Below, piece after piece: positions 37,015 through 46,408 of a DNA stretch of 64,000 nucleotides. The stretch spans positions 1-64,000 of the forward strand of contig JAODBB010000114.1 of NCBI GenBank assembly GCA_025463745.1. The letters run 5' to 3'. The position numbers were made by a program, and so were the translations under genes. Numbering within the stretch: the first letter of the stretch is position 1; each line of letters starts with the position of its first letter. Below the pieces are notes generated by a model, which saw nothing but the letters and a program-made list of their open reading frames with translations, did not search any database and had not been told where the DNA came from. Source of the DNA: Subtercola sp. (GTDB lineage: Bacteria > Actinomycetota > Actinomycetes > Actinomycetales > Microbacteriaceae).

Positions 37015-38391
37015 GTGAGCGACGAACAAGGCAAGAACCCAGAAGACGAGTTCACCGAAATGCTGCGCCAGTTTCTGTCGGGCAATTCAGAACTCGACCC
37101 ATCGAAGCTGGCCAGCGCGGCCGGGCTGCCCTCCGATCCGGCTGCCGTCGCCCAGCTGATGCAGCAATTGCAGAACGCGATGCAGCACACCGGTGACGGT
37201 GTCGACTGGAAGGTCGCGCTCGACGCCGCCCAAGAGATCGCGGCGAAGGATGCCGTGACCATCGCCCCCGGTGCCCGTTCTGCCCTCGAGCAGGCCCTCC
37301 ACGTGGCCGAGCTCTGGCTCGATGAAGTGACGTACGTCGCCGAATTGGCGACCACGCCCAAACTGCTCAGCCGCAAAGAATGGGTCACCGCGACGATGCC
37401 GGTGTGGACCCAGGTCGCCGAGCCGGTCGCCCTCAGCATCGCCGATGCCCTCACCCGCGTTCTGAAAGAGCAGGCTCCCGAAGAGCTTTCGGGCATGATG
37501 GCGAGCGCCAGTCAGCTGATGCGCAACATCGGCGGTGCTCTGTTCGCCATGCAGCTCGGCCAGGTGGTCGGCCAGCTCTCGACCGAAGTGGTGTCGGGCG
37601 GCGATGTGGGAATTCCGTTGATGAGCGACCAGCAGGCCGCTCTTGTTCCGCAGAACCTCGACGAGTTCGGCGAAGGGCTCGACATTCCGGTCGATCAGAT
37701 TCAGTTGTATCTGTCGGTTCGCGAGATCGCTCACGCTCGGTTGTTCCGCCATGCGAAGTGGCTGCGGCTGCACATGATTTCGTCGATCACCGAATTCGCG
37801 CGCGGAATCTCGATCGACACCGACCGGCTCGAAGAGCTGGCGAGCGGATTCGACCCGTCGAACCCCGAAGAACTGCGCCAGGCGATGGTGAGCGGTGCGC
37901 TGATTCCGCCGAAGAGCGAGAGTCAATTGCAGGCGCTCGCACGGCTCGAGACGACTCTCGCGCTGGTCGAGGGCTGGGTCGATGTGGTGACGGCCGCCGC
38001 CACGGTACGGTTGCCGCGTCGCGATGCCGTTGCCGAGACGGTCCGGCGACGCCGGGCGACCGGTGGGCCGGCCGAGTCGGCCTTCTCGACGCTGGTCGGT
38101 CTGGAGCTTCGTCCGCGCCGGCTGCGCGAGGCGGCTGCCATGTGGCAGGCCGTCAGCGACGCAGTGGGGCCGGAGGCGCGCGATGCGTTGTGGTCGCACC
38201 CCGATGTGGTGCCGACCTCAGAAGACATCGACAACCCTGCGGCACTGGTTGCACGGTTGCTGGCGGGTGAGCCCGAGCCCGATGAGATGGATCAGGCGAT
38301 CGAAGACTTCTTCCGCGAGCAAGAGAGCGGGGCCGGCGAAGAACCCGCTGACAAGCCGTCAGACGACCCCGAGGCGCCGCCTGCCGTGTAG
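37015..38391 (+). CDS. Zincin-like metallohydrolase (zincin_2 / DUF2342 family)
   Basis: IQLYLSVREIAHARLFRHAKWLR...ARGISIDTDRLEE family signature. GTG start at 37015. Confidence 0.82.
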   Translation: MSDEQGKNPEDEFTEMLRQFLSGNSELDPSKLASAAGLPSDPAAVAQLMQQLQNAMQHTGDGVDWKVALDAAQEIAAKDAVTIAPGARSALEQALHVAELWLDEVTYVAELATTPKLLSRKEWVTATMPVWTQVAEPVALSIADALTRVLKEQAPEELSGMMASASQLMRNIGGALFAMQLGQVVGQLSTEVVSGGDVGIPLMSDQQAALVPQNLDEFGEGLDIPVDQIQLYLSVREIAHARLFRHAKWLRLHMISSITEFARGISIDTDRLEELASGFDPSNPEELRQAMVSGALIPPKSESQLQALARLETTLALVEGWVDVVTAAATVRLPRRDAVAETVRRRRATGGPAESAFSTLVGLELRPRRLREAAAMWQAVSDAVGPEARDALWSHPDVVPTSEDIDNPAALVARLLAGEPEPDEMDQAIEDFFREQESGAGEEPADKPSDDPEAPPAV

Positions 38392-38471
38392 GCGATCGGG
38401 TGCGCTCTGCGGCGCCGCTCGCCTGTGGATAACTTCGGGCCGCGATTCGCTGTGAGATGCACCATGGTCGC

Positions 38472-39356
38472 ATGACCTTTTTCAGCTACCGGCTCGACCC
38501 TCGCTATTTCGTGGTGTGGCGCACCCCCACGTCACTTCAGATCGGTGTCGATCACGCCGTCGCCCGCTTCGACCCGGTGTCGCGCGCCGAAGAGACGATG
38601 CTGCACGCGCTGAACGTCGGCGTGGGTATCGAGGGCTTGCGGATGCTCGCCGACGATGCCGGGGGCGAGCCCGCCGACGTGGCGCGATTCCTTGAGCGAG
38701 TAAAGCCTGCCCTCGACTCGGCGAGAGCGTCGCCGTTCGCCGGAGCAGACATCGTGGTCGAGGGTGACTCCCCCGCCGCGGTGTCGCTGCGGCGTCTGCT
38801 CGCACAGCTCGTGAGCCGGGGCGGTGCTCCCCCGGCAACCGATACCGACACTCCCCCGCAGCTCGCGATCATCGTGGCGGCCTGGGCGGTTCGGCCCGCT
38901 GTTGCCGCACGGTGGTTGCGGCGCGATGTCGCGCATCTGCCCGTGGTCTTCAGCGATCAGGAGGCGAGAATCGGGCCGCTGGTCACACCTGGCGCAGGCC
39001 CCTGTCTGCATTGCGCCCACCTGGCGGCGATCGAACGAGACCCGGCATGGGTGGCCATCGCGAGTCAGGCGTTCGGGCGCCGGGCGCCGAGCGAAGAACC
39101 TCTGCTGGTCGCCTCGGTGACAGCGATCACAGCGCGCCTGGTGCGCGGCTATCTGGCGGCAGACGGCCGAGGGTTGCGCCCGGGAGTCGTGGTGCATGTG
39201 AACGCCACGAGCGGCGCCGTCACCGAGACCGTGCGGGCCGTGCATCCGGAGTGTGCGTGCCAAGCTCTTCCAGAAAGCGCGACGCAGCGCGGGTCTGCGA
39301 GCGAGTCGCCCCCGTGCCGGCCCACGACAAGGCAAGCCGTTGCCTCGCTCGGGTGA
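38472..39356 (+). CDS. E1/ThiF-like protein of the type annotated as TOMM leader-binding/cyclodehydratase-like
   Basis: FSDQEARIGPLVTPGAGPCLHCAHLAAIERDPAWVAIASQ and HPECACQ Cys motifs. Orphan gene, not in a RiPP cluster. Confidence 0.55.
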   Translation: MTFFSYRLDPRYFVVWRTPTSLQIGVDHAVARFDPVSRAEETMLHALNVGVGIEGLRMLADDAGGEPADVARFLERVKPALDSARASPFAGADIVVEGDSPAAVSLRRLLAQLVSRGGAPPATDTDTPPQLAIIVAAWAVRPAVAARWLRRDVAHLPVVFSDQEARIGPLVTPGAGPCLHCAHLAAIERDPAWVAIASQAFGRRAPSEEPLLVASVTAITARLVRGYLAADGRGLRPGVVVHVNATSGAVTETVRAVHPECACQALPESATQRGSASESPPCRPTTRQAVASLG

Positions 39357-41052
39357 CGCCGACGTACAACAGGCGGCGTTCTTCGTCGATCTGCTCAAGC
39401 GTGGTTGCGTACGAGATGGGTACGAGGCCCTCAGAAAGACCCACGACGAACACGGTCGGCCATTCCAGGCCCTTCGCCGAGTGAAGCGTCGCCAGGGTCA
39501 CCGCCGAGATGGTCGGTTCGTGCTGCCCGGCCTGGCGTTCGAGAAGTTCGTCGGTGAAGACACGAAACGTCGTGCGCGGCGGCTGTTGTTCGGCGAGGCT
39601 CATGATCGCGTTCAGCGATTCCCAGCGGTCGCGCACAGCGCCACGGCCCTCGGGCGGGCTCTGCGACCAGCCGAGCGAACGCAGCACATCGCTCACCGAT
39701 TTGAAGAGCGGCTCGCCCGAGATCGACACCGACGCCGCGCGCAACGACATGACGGCTTGCTTCACTTCCGGCAGGTCGAAAAACCGCTTCGACCCGCGAA
39801 TCTGATACGTGACGCCGGCTTCGGCCAGCGCACCTTCCAGAGCCGCCGCCTGAGCGTTCATGCGGTAGAGTACGGCGATGTCTTCGGGCTTGGTGCCATC
39901 GGCGATGAGACGGGCGACCGACTCGGCGATGCCTCGTGCTTCAGCGGCGTCGGAGCCATACGGAGTGATGACCGGATCGGGGCCTCGAGAGAACGCCGCG
40001 CCGGCGCCGGCCGCACGCAAGCTCAGGGCACCGGTGCGCCCGCGCATCAGCCGGTTCGCCGTCTCGACGATGGCGGGGGTCGAGCGATAGTTCTGCTCGA
40101 GCCGCACCACGGTGGAGTTCGGGTACGAACGGGCGAACGAGAGCAGAAAGTCGGCGCGGGCACCCGCGAACGAATAGATGGTCTGGCTCGCATCGCCGAC
40201 GACGCAGAGATCGCGGCGGTCACCCAGCCAGAGCGAGAGCAGATGATGTTGCAACGGCGAAACATCTTGAAACTCGTCGACGACGAAGAAGCGATACTGC
40301 TCGCGCACCTGCATGGCGACCGACGGCTCAGATTCGATCATGCCGGCCGTGGCCAGCAGCACGTCTTCAAAATCGAGCTGTTTGCGTTCGTCTTTCACCC
40401 GCTCGTACTCGTGCTGAAGGTCGATCACCTGCTGCACGCTGAGCGATCCCGGCTGGGTTCTCGAGGTATACGCCGCGCGCTCATACTGTTCGATGGTGAG
40501 ATTCGAGATCTTGCGCCACTCGATCTCGGCGGCCAGGTCACGAAGCGACGCGGTGTCGACCCGCAACTTCAGCTGCTCGGCGACCTGCCCGAGCAGGCGG
40601 GCTTTGTTGTCGAGCAGCCGAGGCACGACGCCGCCCACCACCTGCGGCCAGAAGAAATTCAACTGTGCGAGGGCCGCGGAGTGGAAGGTTCGAGCGGCGA
40701 CACCCCCGGCACCCAGCGGCCGCAGCCGAGAACGCAGCTCTGCGGCGGAGCGCGCCGTGAAGGTCAGTGCCATGACCTTGTTCGGCGGAAAGACACCGGT
40801 GGCCACGCCGTAGGCGATTCTGTGGGTGATGGCACGGGTTTTTCCGGTTCCGGCTCCTGCGAGAACCGAAACCGGGCCGAGCAGGGTGGTGGCGACGGTA
40901 CGTTGTTCGTCGTCGAGAGCGGTGAGCAGCGCCTCGGCGCCGGTGGGGCCGAGCGTGCGGTCGGCATGCATCCCGTCGCCGCTGCGTTTGTCGGCGCGGG
41001 GCTGGTCGGCGCGGGGCTGGCCGGCGCTGGGCTGGTCGCTGGGTGTCGCCAT
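39220..41052 (-). CDS. uvrD2: UvrD/PcrA-type superfamily 1 DNA helicase (UvrD2-like)
   Basis: VLAGAGTGKTRAITHRIAYG, VVDEFQDVSPLQ, VVGDASQTIYSFAGA, TLHSAKGLEWPTVFVVGLSEG. ATG overlaps the nudC stop (TGATG). Confidence 0.9.
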   Translation of the reverse strand: MATPSDQPSAGQPRADQPRADKRSGDGMHADRTLGPTGAEALLTALDDEQRTVATTLLGPVSVLAGAGTGKTRAITHRIAYGVATGVFPPNKVMALTFTARSAAELRSRLRPLGAGGVAARTFHSAALAQLNFFWPQVVGGVVPRLLDNKARLLGQVAEQLKLRVDTASLRDLAAEIEWRKISNLTIEQYERAAYTSRTQPGSLSVQQVIDLQHEYERVKDERKQLDFEDVLLATAGMIESEPSVAMQVREQYRFFVVDEFQDVSPLQHHLLSLWLGDRRDLCVVGDASQTIYSFAGARADFLLSFARSYPNSTVVRLEQNYRSTPAIVETANRLMRGRTGALSLRAAGAGAAFSRGPDPVITPYGSDAAEARGIAESVARLIADGTKPEDIAVLYRMNAQAAALEGALAEAGVTYQIRGSKRFFDLPEVKQAVMSLRAASVSISGEPLFKSVSDVLRSLGWSQSPPEGRGAVRDRWESLNAIMSLAEQQPPRTTFRVFTDELLERQAGQHEPTISAVTLATLHSAKGLEWPTVFVVGLSEGLVPISYATTLEQIDEERRLLYVGVTRARQRLALSWAGTGATRSQTRAASRFLEELGTHTPDARPARSR

Positions 41053-42098
41053 CACCACGTGGCAGTAGGAATGGGGCCGCCGTACCAGTGCTCGATGATC
41101 GAACGGGCGATCGACGCCGAGCCGGGAAGCAAGGGGGCCGTGGCCGCATCGGTGAGGTCTTGGCGACTGAACCACCGAACGTCAAGAATCTCTTCGCCGT
41201 CGGGCAGCAGCGCGTTCTCGGCGGTGGCCGGGTCGACGTGCGCCAAAAAGCCGCACATCAGAGAGGCCGGAAAGGGCCAGGGCTGGGAGCCGAGGTACTC
41301 GGGGTCGACGATGCGCACGCCCGACTCCTCGAAGACCTCACGAATGGTGGCGGCCTCGAGAGACTCCCCCGGTTCGACAAAACCGGCGAGCAGCGAATAC
41401 CGGTTGTTCTCCCACAAGGCGTTGGAGCCGAGCAGAATGCGATCCAGATCGTCGACGATCCCCACGATCACTGCAGGGTCGGTGCGCGGGAAGATCTCGA
41501 TGTCTTGCACGGGGCAGCGTCTCACCCAGCCGCCCATCTCGACAACGGTGGCGGCGCCGCAGCGCGGGCAGTGGGTGTGCGAGCGGTGCCAGTTCATGAT
41601 TCCGAGCGCCTCGGTGAATGCTCCCGCGTCGCGGTCGCTGAGCGACGAAGCGACGTTGCGCAGGTTCACCCAGTTCGCCTCATCGGGTTCGAGGGTGTGG
41701 GCGGCCTCGTCAGAGAGCGAGACAGCGACCAGGCGCGTGCCAACAGGTTCGGGCGCATCAGTGGCGAGTGACAAGCCGAGGTACACCTGCAGCTCGACAT
41801 CGGCGAACAGCGATGGAGGCAGAAATGCGAGCACCGGATGCTCGGCATCGGCCACCGCGTGATGTGCGGCGCCGGGCGCAGCACCTGGAGCAGCCCCGGG
41901 CGAGGCGAGGGGTGCGCCCCAGTCGCCCTCGCTCGCGGCACCGGAGCCGAGCAGCGCCTGCCCGTTCCAGAGTGGCAGAACGCGGGTATTCTCGTCGGCC
42001 CAGAGCGTCTCGAACAGGGTCGGCAGACCGCGGGAGGCGTGGTCGCGATCGATCTCGAACCGAGAAAGAGGCAGCGAGGCGAGCAAAGTCTTCAGCAT
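41052..42098 (-). CDS. nudC: NADH pyrophosphatase, Nudix family
   Basis: CPRCGAATVVEMGGWVRRCPVQDIEIFPRTDPAVIV and Nudix box GFVEPGESLEAATIREVFEESGV. Confidence 0.93.
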   Translation of the reverse strand: MLKTLLASLPLSRFEIDRDHASRGLPTLFETLWADENTRVLPLWNGQALLGSGAASEGDWGAPLASPGAAPGAAPGAAHHAVADAEHPVLAFLPPSLFADVELQVYLGLSLATDAPEPVGTRLVAVSLSDEAAHTLEPDEANWVNLRNVASSLSDRDAGAFTEALGIMNWHRSHTHCPRCGAATVVEMGGWVRRCPVQDIEIFPRTDPAVIVGIVDDLDRILLGSNALWENNRYSLLAGFVEPGESLEAATIREVFEESGVRIVDPEYLGSQPWPFPASLMCGFLAHVDPATAENALLPDGEEILDVRWFSRQDLTDAATAPLLPGSASIARSIIEHWYGGPIPTATW

Positions 42099-42160
42099 GG
42101 GTTGACCAATCGTGCGTGGCGAAAGCCAGCGAGCGCAGGCGCCAGCCGTACCCTGAAGGC

Positions 42161-43213
42161 ATGGCCAGATCTTCTCTCACTCTAGCCGCGCTCGCCACTG
42201 CGGCAGTCGCTGGTCTCGATGTCGTTTCGACCACGCCATTATCGACCGGGCAGGGCGGTCGGTTCGACTCCGCGCTGCTCACCATTCGCGGCGGCGACCA
42301 GGTGATCGTGCGTGTTCCCGCGGCGCGCGAAGCCGAGATCGAGCAGTCGGCAGACCTTGTTGCTCTGCGTGCGCTCACGGGCGGGTCGCGAAAACGGCTG
42401 CCCTTCGAAGCTCCCGAGTTCCTCGGTCAGGCTCCCATCGCAGAGACCCGCGGACTGGTCTACCGCTACATTCCCGGCTTCCCCGCCAGCCTCGAGAGCC
42501 TCGACTACAGCGTCGACCTCGCCGAATCGTTCGGGCGAGCGATCGCGGCCATCCATTCGCTGCCGACGTCTGTGATCACCGATGCGGGGCTTCCGGTGTT
42601 CAGCGCGGCAGACGCAGCCCGCACGGCGCGAGCGGTCAAAGATCGCGCCGCAGCGACCGGGCGTGTGCCCACAGAACTCCTCACCCGCTGGTCGGTGGCG
42701 CTCGAAGACAGCGCCTTGTGGCAGTTTCAGCCCACGGTCATCCACGGCGCCCTGGGCCCCGAATCGTTTCTCGTCGCGGGCGACCGGGTCACGGGCATCC
42801 TCGACTGGTCGAACTTCAAGGTAGGCGACCCGGCCAGCGACCTGTACTGGCTGAGCTCGGTGTCACGCGAAGAGTCGGCGACACGCGTGTTCGCCGGCTA
42901 CAACACCGGCAGGCTCGGTCCGGTCGACCGTCAGCTGCGCAAACGCGCGCGGCTGTACGCCGAACTCGAGATCGCCAAATGGCTCGTTCACGGTTCTGAC
43001 CTGCGCGACTCGGCCATCGTCGAAGACGCCGTTGGAATGCTCAGCGGTCTCGCCTCGACGGCACAGGCCGACCTGCTGAACCCGCTCTCGACCGACACCG
43101 GCCGGATCATGGCGGTTGACGAGGTCGAGGAGATGCTGAAGAGCACGCCACGCCCCGAACCGGTCACTGCGCGCGATCACGCCAACGCGGCCCGTATCTC
43201 AGACGACGACTGA
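42161..43213 (+). CDS. Aminoglycoside/macrolide phosphotransferase-like kinase (APH fold)
   Basis: VIHGALGPESFLVAGDRVTGILDWSNFKVGDPASDLYWL catalytic loop (H-G and ILDW). In-frame ATG at 42161. Confidence 0.85.
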   Translation: MARSSLTLAALATAAVAGLDVVSTTPLSTGQGGRFDSALLTIRGGDQVIVRVPAAREAEIEQSADLVALRALTGGSRKRLPFEAPEFLGQAPIAETRGLVYRYIPGFPASLESLDYSVDLAESFGRAIAAIHSLPTSVITDAGLPVFSAADAARTARAVKDRAAATGRVPTELLTRWSVALEDSALWQFQPTVIHGALGPESFLVAGDRVTGILDWSNFKVGDPASDLYWLSSVSREESATRVFAGYNTGRLGPVDRQLRKRARLYAELEIAKWLVHGSDLRDSAIVEDAVGMLSGLASTAQADLLNPLSTDTGRIMAVDEVEEMLKSTPRPEPVTARDHANAARISDDD

Positions 43214-46200
43214 CCGCGCGTCGGCCGTGCGCTGCCACAACTCGAGAAGCTCGGCCTCGGAGTACACCCGCTCGGGCGCGATGATCTCGTCGACCGCGAC
43301 GAAATAGAACACGGCGTCGATGAGGAGAGGGTCGACGCCACGCCACTTCGAATACGCAAGGCGATAGAGCGCCAATTGCAGCTGCTTCACCTCGAGGTCT
43401 GCCGCATCGGCCGGCGCACGGCCTGTCTTCCAGTCGACGATCTGGTACCGCTCACCGCGTTTGAACACCGCGTCGATCTTGCACACCACGATGTTGCCGC
43501 CGAGCACGAGATGAATCTCGACCTCGACCTCTTCGGGCGCCACACCTGCCCACTGCGACGACTCGAAAGTCGCCTTCAGCTGGTCGAGAGCCACCTCGTC
43601 GGAGTAATCGGGGGTTTCGACATCGAGCTCGGCAACGGCTGCGTCGAGCTGCTCTGATCCGCCGATCACCCTGTAACGGTTCTCGACCCACGAGTGAAAG
43701 CGGGTGCCGAGCCGGGTCTGGCGATAGGGTCGTTCGGGCATCGGCCGACGCAACTGCCGTGCTACGGCATCGGGGTCGGTCACGTAATCCTTGAACCGAG
43801 ACGCCGCGATGCGGGTCGGGATGCTCAGCTTCTCACCTGCGAGAACAGCAGCCCGTTCGGCCAGCAGCAACTCGATGTCGTGCGTCCACTCGTTTTCGGC
43901 GCCGGGGTCTGCCTCGCGCACCGCCTCGGCCGCCCGGGCGACGGCTGCCGCTCTCGAACCCAGCGGATCGAGCGGCCACGGTACGAGCAACTGCGCCGCC
44001 GGAAGCGGATTCTCGATGTTGTCGGGGGCGTCGGGCAGGGCATCCGGGTCGATCAGGCCGTGCTCGGCGAGCTCACGCAAGAAGAGCCCGGGGCCCCGAG
44101 GTTGCAGTTGCGTCGACCAGAACGACCCGCTGAGCAGCAGGCTTTCACGCGCGCGGGTCACCGCCACGTAGATGAGCCGGCGCTGTTCTTCGGCGAACCG
44201 ATCGACGATGTCATCGCAATACGTGGCCTTCGCCCGAGCGAACTCGACCTGCGTCGCGACCGTGCGCCATGGCAAGAACGGCAGCTCGGCCGAATCTCCG
44301 CGAAACTCGTACGGCAGTTCGCCGAAGCCGAGCCAGCCCTGTTTGCTCTGAGGTTTGCCGGGCAACTCGTCTTCGACCAGGCGAGGAATCACCACCGTGT
44401 CCCACTCCAGGCCCTTGGCACCGTGGATCGTCAGAATCTGCACGGTTCCGGGCTCTGGTTCGTCGGATTGCGGCGAGAGCTTGTCGCGTTTCTCTGCCTC
44501 TTCGAGCCATGACAAGAACATGCCGAGCCCGGCGGTGGAGTCGGCCGCCACGAAGGCGCTGATCTGTTCGGAGAACGCGTCGAGGCTCGCCTGGCCGAGG
44601 TACGAGCGTTCGTTCGCTTGAACCTCGATGTCGAGGAGGAGTTCTTGCTTCACCAAATTGGCGAGGTCGAGCAGATCGAGCCCGGTTCGGGTTCTCAGGA
44701 AGGCGAGCTGGCGGCCCGCTTCACGCAAACGCTGAAGGCCCGCCTCGGTGAAGGCCTCGAGCATCCGGTGGCCTGCCGGAGCCTCGGCGACGAAGTCGAG
44801 TGCATCAACCAGAGACCGCCCTTCGTCGGGGGCGACTGAGCTGCGCAGGCGTTGCTTCACCTCGTCGTTCAGCGAAGTGAAACGGTGGTCGCGTTCGGCC
44901 AGCCACGAAGCCACGCGGCTGAGAGCGTAGATGTCGCGCAGGCCCACGCGCCAGCGCGCGCCGGCCAGCAACCGCACGAGCTCAGACTCGGCGCTGGGGT
45001 AGTAGATCACGCGGAGTGCGGCCACCAGGTCTGCGACAGCGGGTTCTTCGAGCAGGCCGCCGAGCCCGAGCACATGAAAGGGCACGCCGCGCTCGGTGAG
45101 GGCCGTCGTGAAGGCGTCGATCTTCTTGATCGAGCGGCACAGCATCGCCGCCGAGCGCTTCTCGCCCTTGGCATTCGGTATGGCGAGCTGGTCGGCGAGC
45201 CAGGCGGCGATTGCTGCGGCCTCGTCGTTGACTGTCTCGAGAAAAACCGCATCCAAAGTGCCTCGGCCGGCATCGGGGCGTGCTTCGAGCCGGTGCACCG
45301 CCACCGGTGAGAGCGCGTTGAGCGGCGCGACCAGGGTGTTTGCGGCGTCGAGCACGTGCACCGGGTTGCGCCAGCTCGTCGAGAGGGCGAATTCGGCGGC
45401 TCCGTCCGGGTCACCCGTGAAGTCGGCCGCGAATGTCGCGAGGTTGGCGGCGCTGGCACCACGCCAGCCGTAGATCGACTGATGCGGGTCTCCGACGGCC
45501 ATGACGGGATGCCCGGCGAACAGCCGCGCGAGCAGCAGGGTCTGCACGACCGACGTATCTTGGTACTCGTCGAGCAGCACCACCTTGTACCGCTCGCGAT
45601 ACTCGGCGACCACTCGCGGAACCCGCTCGGTGATGGCGAGCGCCAGCGCTACTTGGTCGGAGAACTCGACGAAGCCGCGCCTGATCTTCTCCCGCCCGAA
45701 CTGCTCGGCCAGATCGACCAGCACCGGCAGGGCGCGCACGATCTTCACCGAGTCGCGCAACATGGCGTTCGGCGCGGACGCACCAGGGCCTGTCTTGCCG
45801 GTGGGCAGCAGTTCGAGGGCCGCAAAGTCGGCGGCCATCGACGTGACGGAATCGGGGTCGACCACGTTTTCACTAATGGCGCGGCTGAGTGTCAGCACCG
45901 CCTCGGTGATCGAGTCGAGAGATCGGTCGAGATCGAGCAGCCGATCATCCGTACTCGCCGTCACCAGCCGCCGGGCGATCTGCCACGCCGACGCTTCGCT
46001 CAGAATGTTCGAGTCGCCTTCTCGGCCGATGAGCAGCGCATTGTCGCGAAAAATCGCGTTCGCGAAAGAGTTGTAGGTGGCCACAGTGGGCGCGTCGAAC
46101 GGGTCGAAAACGGCGTCGGTGAGGTTCGCTGCGGCGAGCTGATCGATGCGCGAACGAATACGCTGGGCCAGCTCTCCGGCCGCCTTGCGTGTGAAGGTGA

Positions 46201-46408
46201 GCCCCAGCACCTCGGTGATCTCGACCTGCTTGTTGGCGAGCAGCCACACGACTCGATTGGCCATGGTCTCGGTCTTACCGCTGCCCGCGCCCGCGATCAC
46301 GATGCTCGGGCCGAGCGGCGCCTCGATGACGGCCTGCTGCTGAGCCGTGGGCGGCGGCAGGTGCAGAGCGGCGGCGATCGCGGCGGCGCTGACCGGCAAC
46401 TCTTTCAT
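43199..46408 (-). CDS. adnB: UvrD-type helicase with C-terminal RecB-family nuclease, AdnB-like
   Basis: VIAGAGSGKTETMANRVVWLLA, LLDEYQDTSVVQTLLL, TIHGAKGLEWDTVVIPRL, nuclease motif QIVDWKTGRAP. Confidence 0.88.
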   Translation of the reverse strand: MKELPVSAAAIAAALHLPPPTAQQQAVIEAPLGPSIVIAGAGSGKTETMANRVVWLLANKQVEITEVLGLTFTRKAAGELAQRIRSRIDQLAAANLTDAVFDPFDAPTVATYNSFANAIFRDNALLIGREGDSNILSEASAWQIARRLVTASTDDRLLDLDRSLDSITEAVLTLSRAISENVVDPDSVTSMAADFAALELLPTGKTGPGASAPNAMLRDSVKIVRALPVLVDLAEQFGREKIRRGFVEFSDQVALALAITERVPRVVAEYRERYKVVLLDEYQDTSVVQTLLLARLFAGHPVMAVGDPHQSIYGWRGASAANLATFAADFTGDPDGAAEFALSTSWRNPVHVLDAANTLVAPLNALSPVAVHRLEARPDAGRGTLDAVFLETVNDEAAAIAAWLADQLAIPNAKGEKRSAAMLCRSIKKIDAFTTALTERGVPFHVLGLGGLLEEPAVADLVAALRVIYYPSAESELVRLLAGARWRVGLRDIYALSRVASWLAERDHRFTSLNDEVKQRLRSSVAPDEGRSLVDALDFVAEAPAGHRMLEAFTEAGLQRLREAGRQLAFLRTRTGLDLLDLANLVKQELLLDIEVQANERSYLGQASLDAFSEQISAFVAADSTAGLGMFLSWLEEAEKRDKLSPQSDEPEPGTVQILTIHGAKGLEWDTVVIPRLVEDELPGKPQSKQGWLGFGELPYEFRGDSAELPFLPWRTVATQVEFARAKATYCDDIVDRFAEEQRRLIYVAVTRARESLLLSGSFWSTQLQPRGPGLFLRELAEHGLIDPDALPDAPDNIENPLPAAQLLVPWPLDPLGSRAAAVARAAEAVREADPGAENEWTHDIELLLAERAAVLAGEKLSIPTRIAASRFKDYVTDPDAVARQLRRPMPERPYRQTRLGTRFHSWVENRYRVIGGSEQLDAAVAELDVETPDYSDEVALDQLKATFESSQWAGVAPEEVEVEIHLVLGGNIVVCKIDAVFKRGERYQIVDWKTGRAPADAADLEVKQLQLALYRLAYSKWRGVDPLLIDAVFYFVAVDEIIAPERVYSEAELLELWQRTADARSVVV

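Noticed and set aside
38472-39356. RiPP/TOMM biosynthetic cluster
   Set aside because: No YcaO, precursor peptide, dehydrogenase or exporter nearby; neighbours are housekeeping/repair genes.
39253-41862. 869-aa plus-strand ORF
   Set aside because: Antisense shadow of uvrD2/nudC in GC-rich DNA; low-complexity Arg/Gly composition, no domain.
42161-43213. Antibiotic resistance gene (macrolide/aminoglycoside phosphotransferase)
   Set aside because: APH fold is recognisable, but the position in a conserved housekeeping block argues against acquired resistance; substrate unknown.
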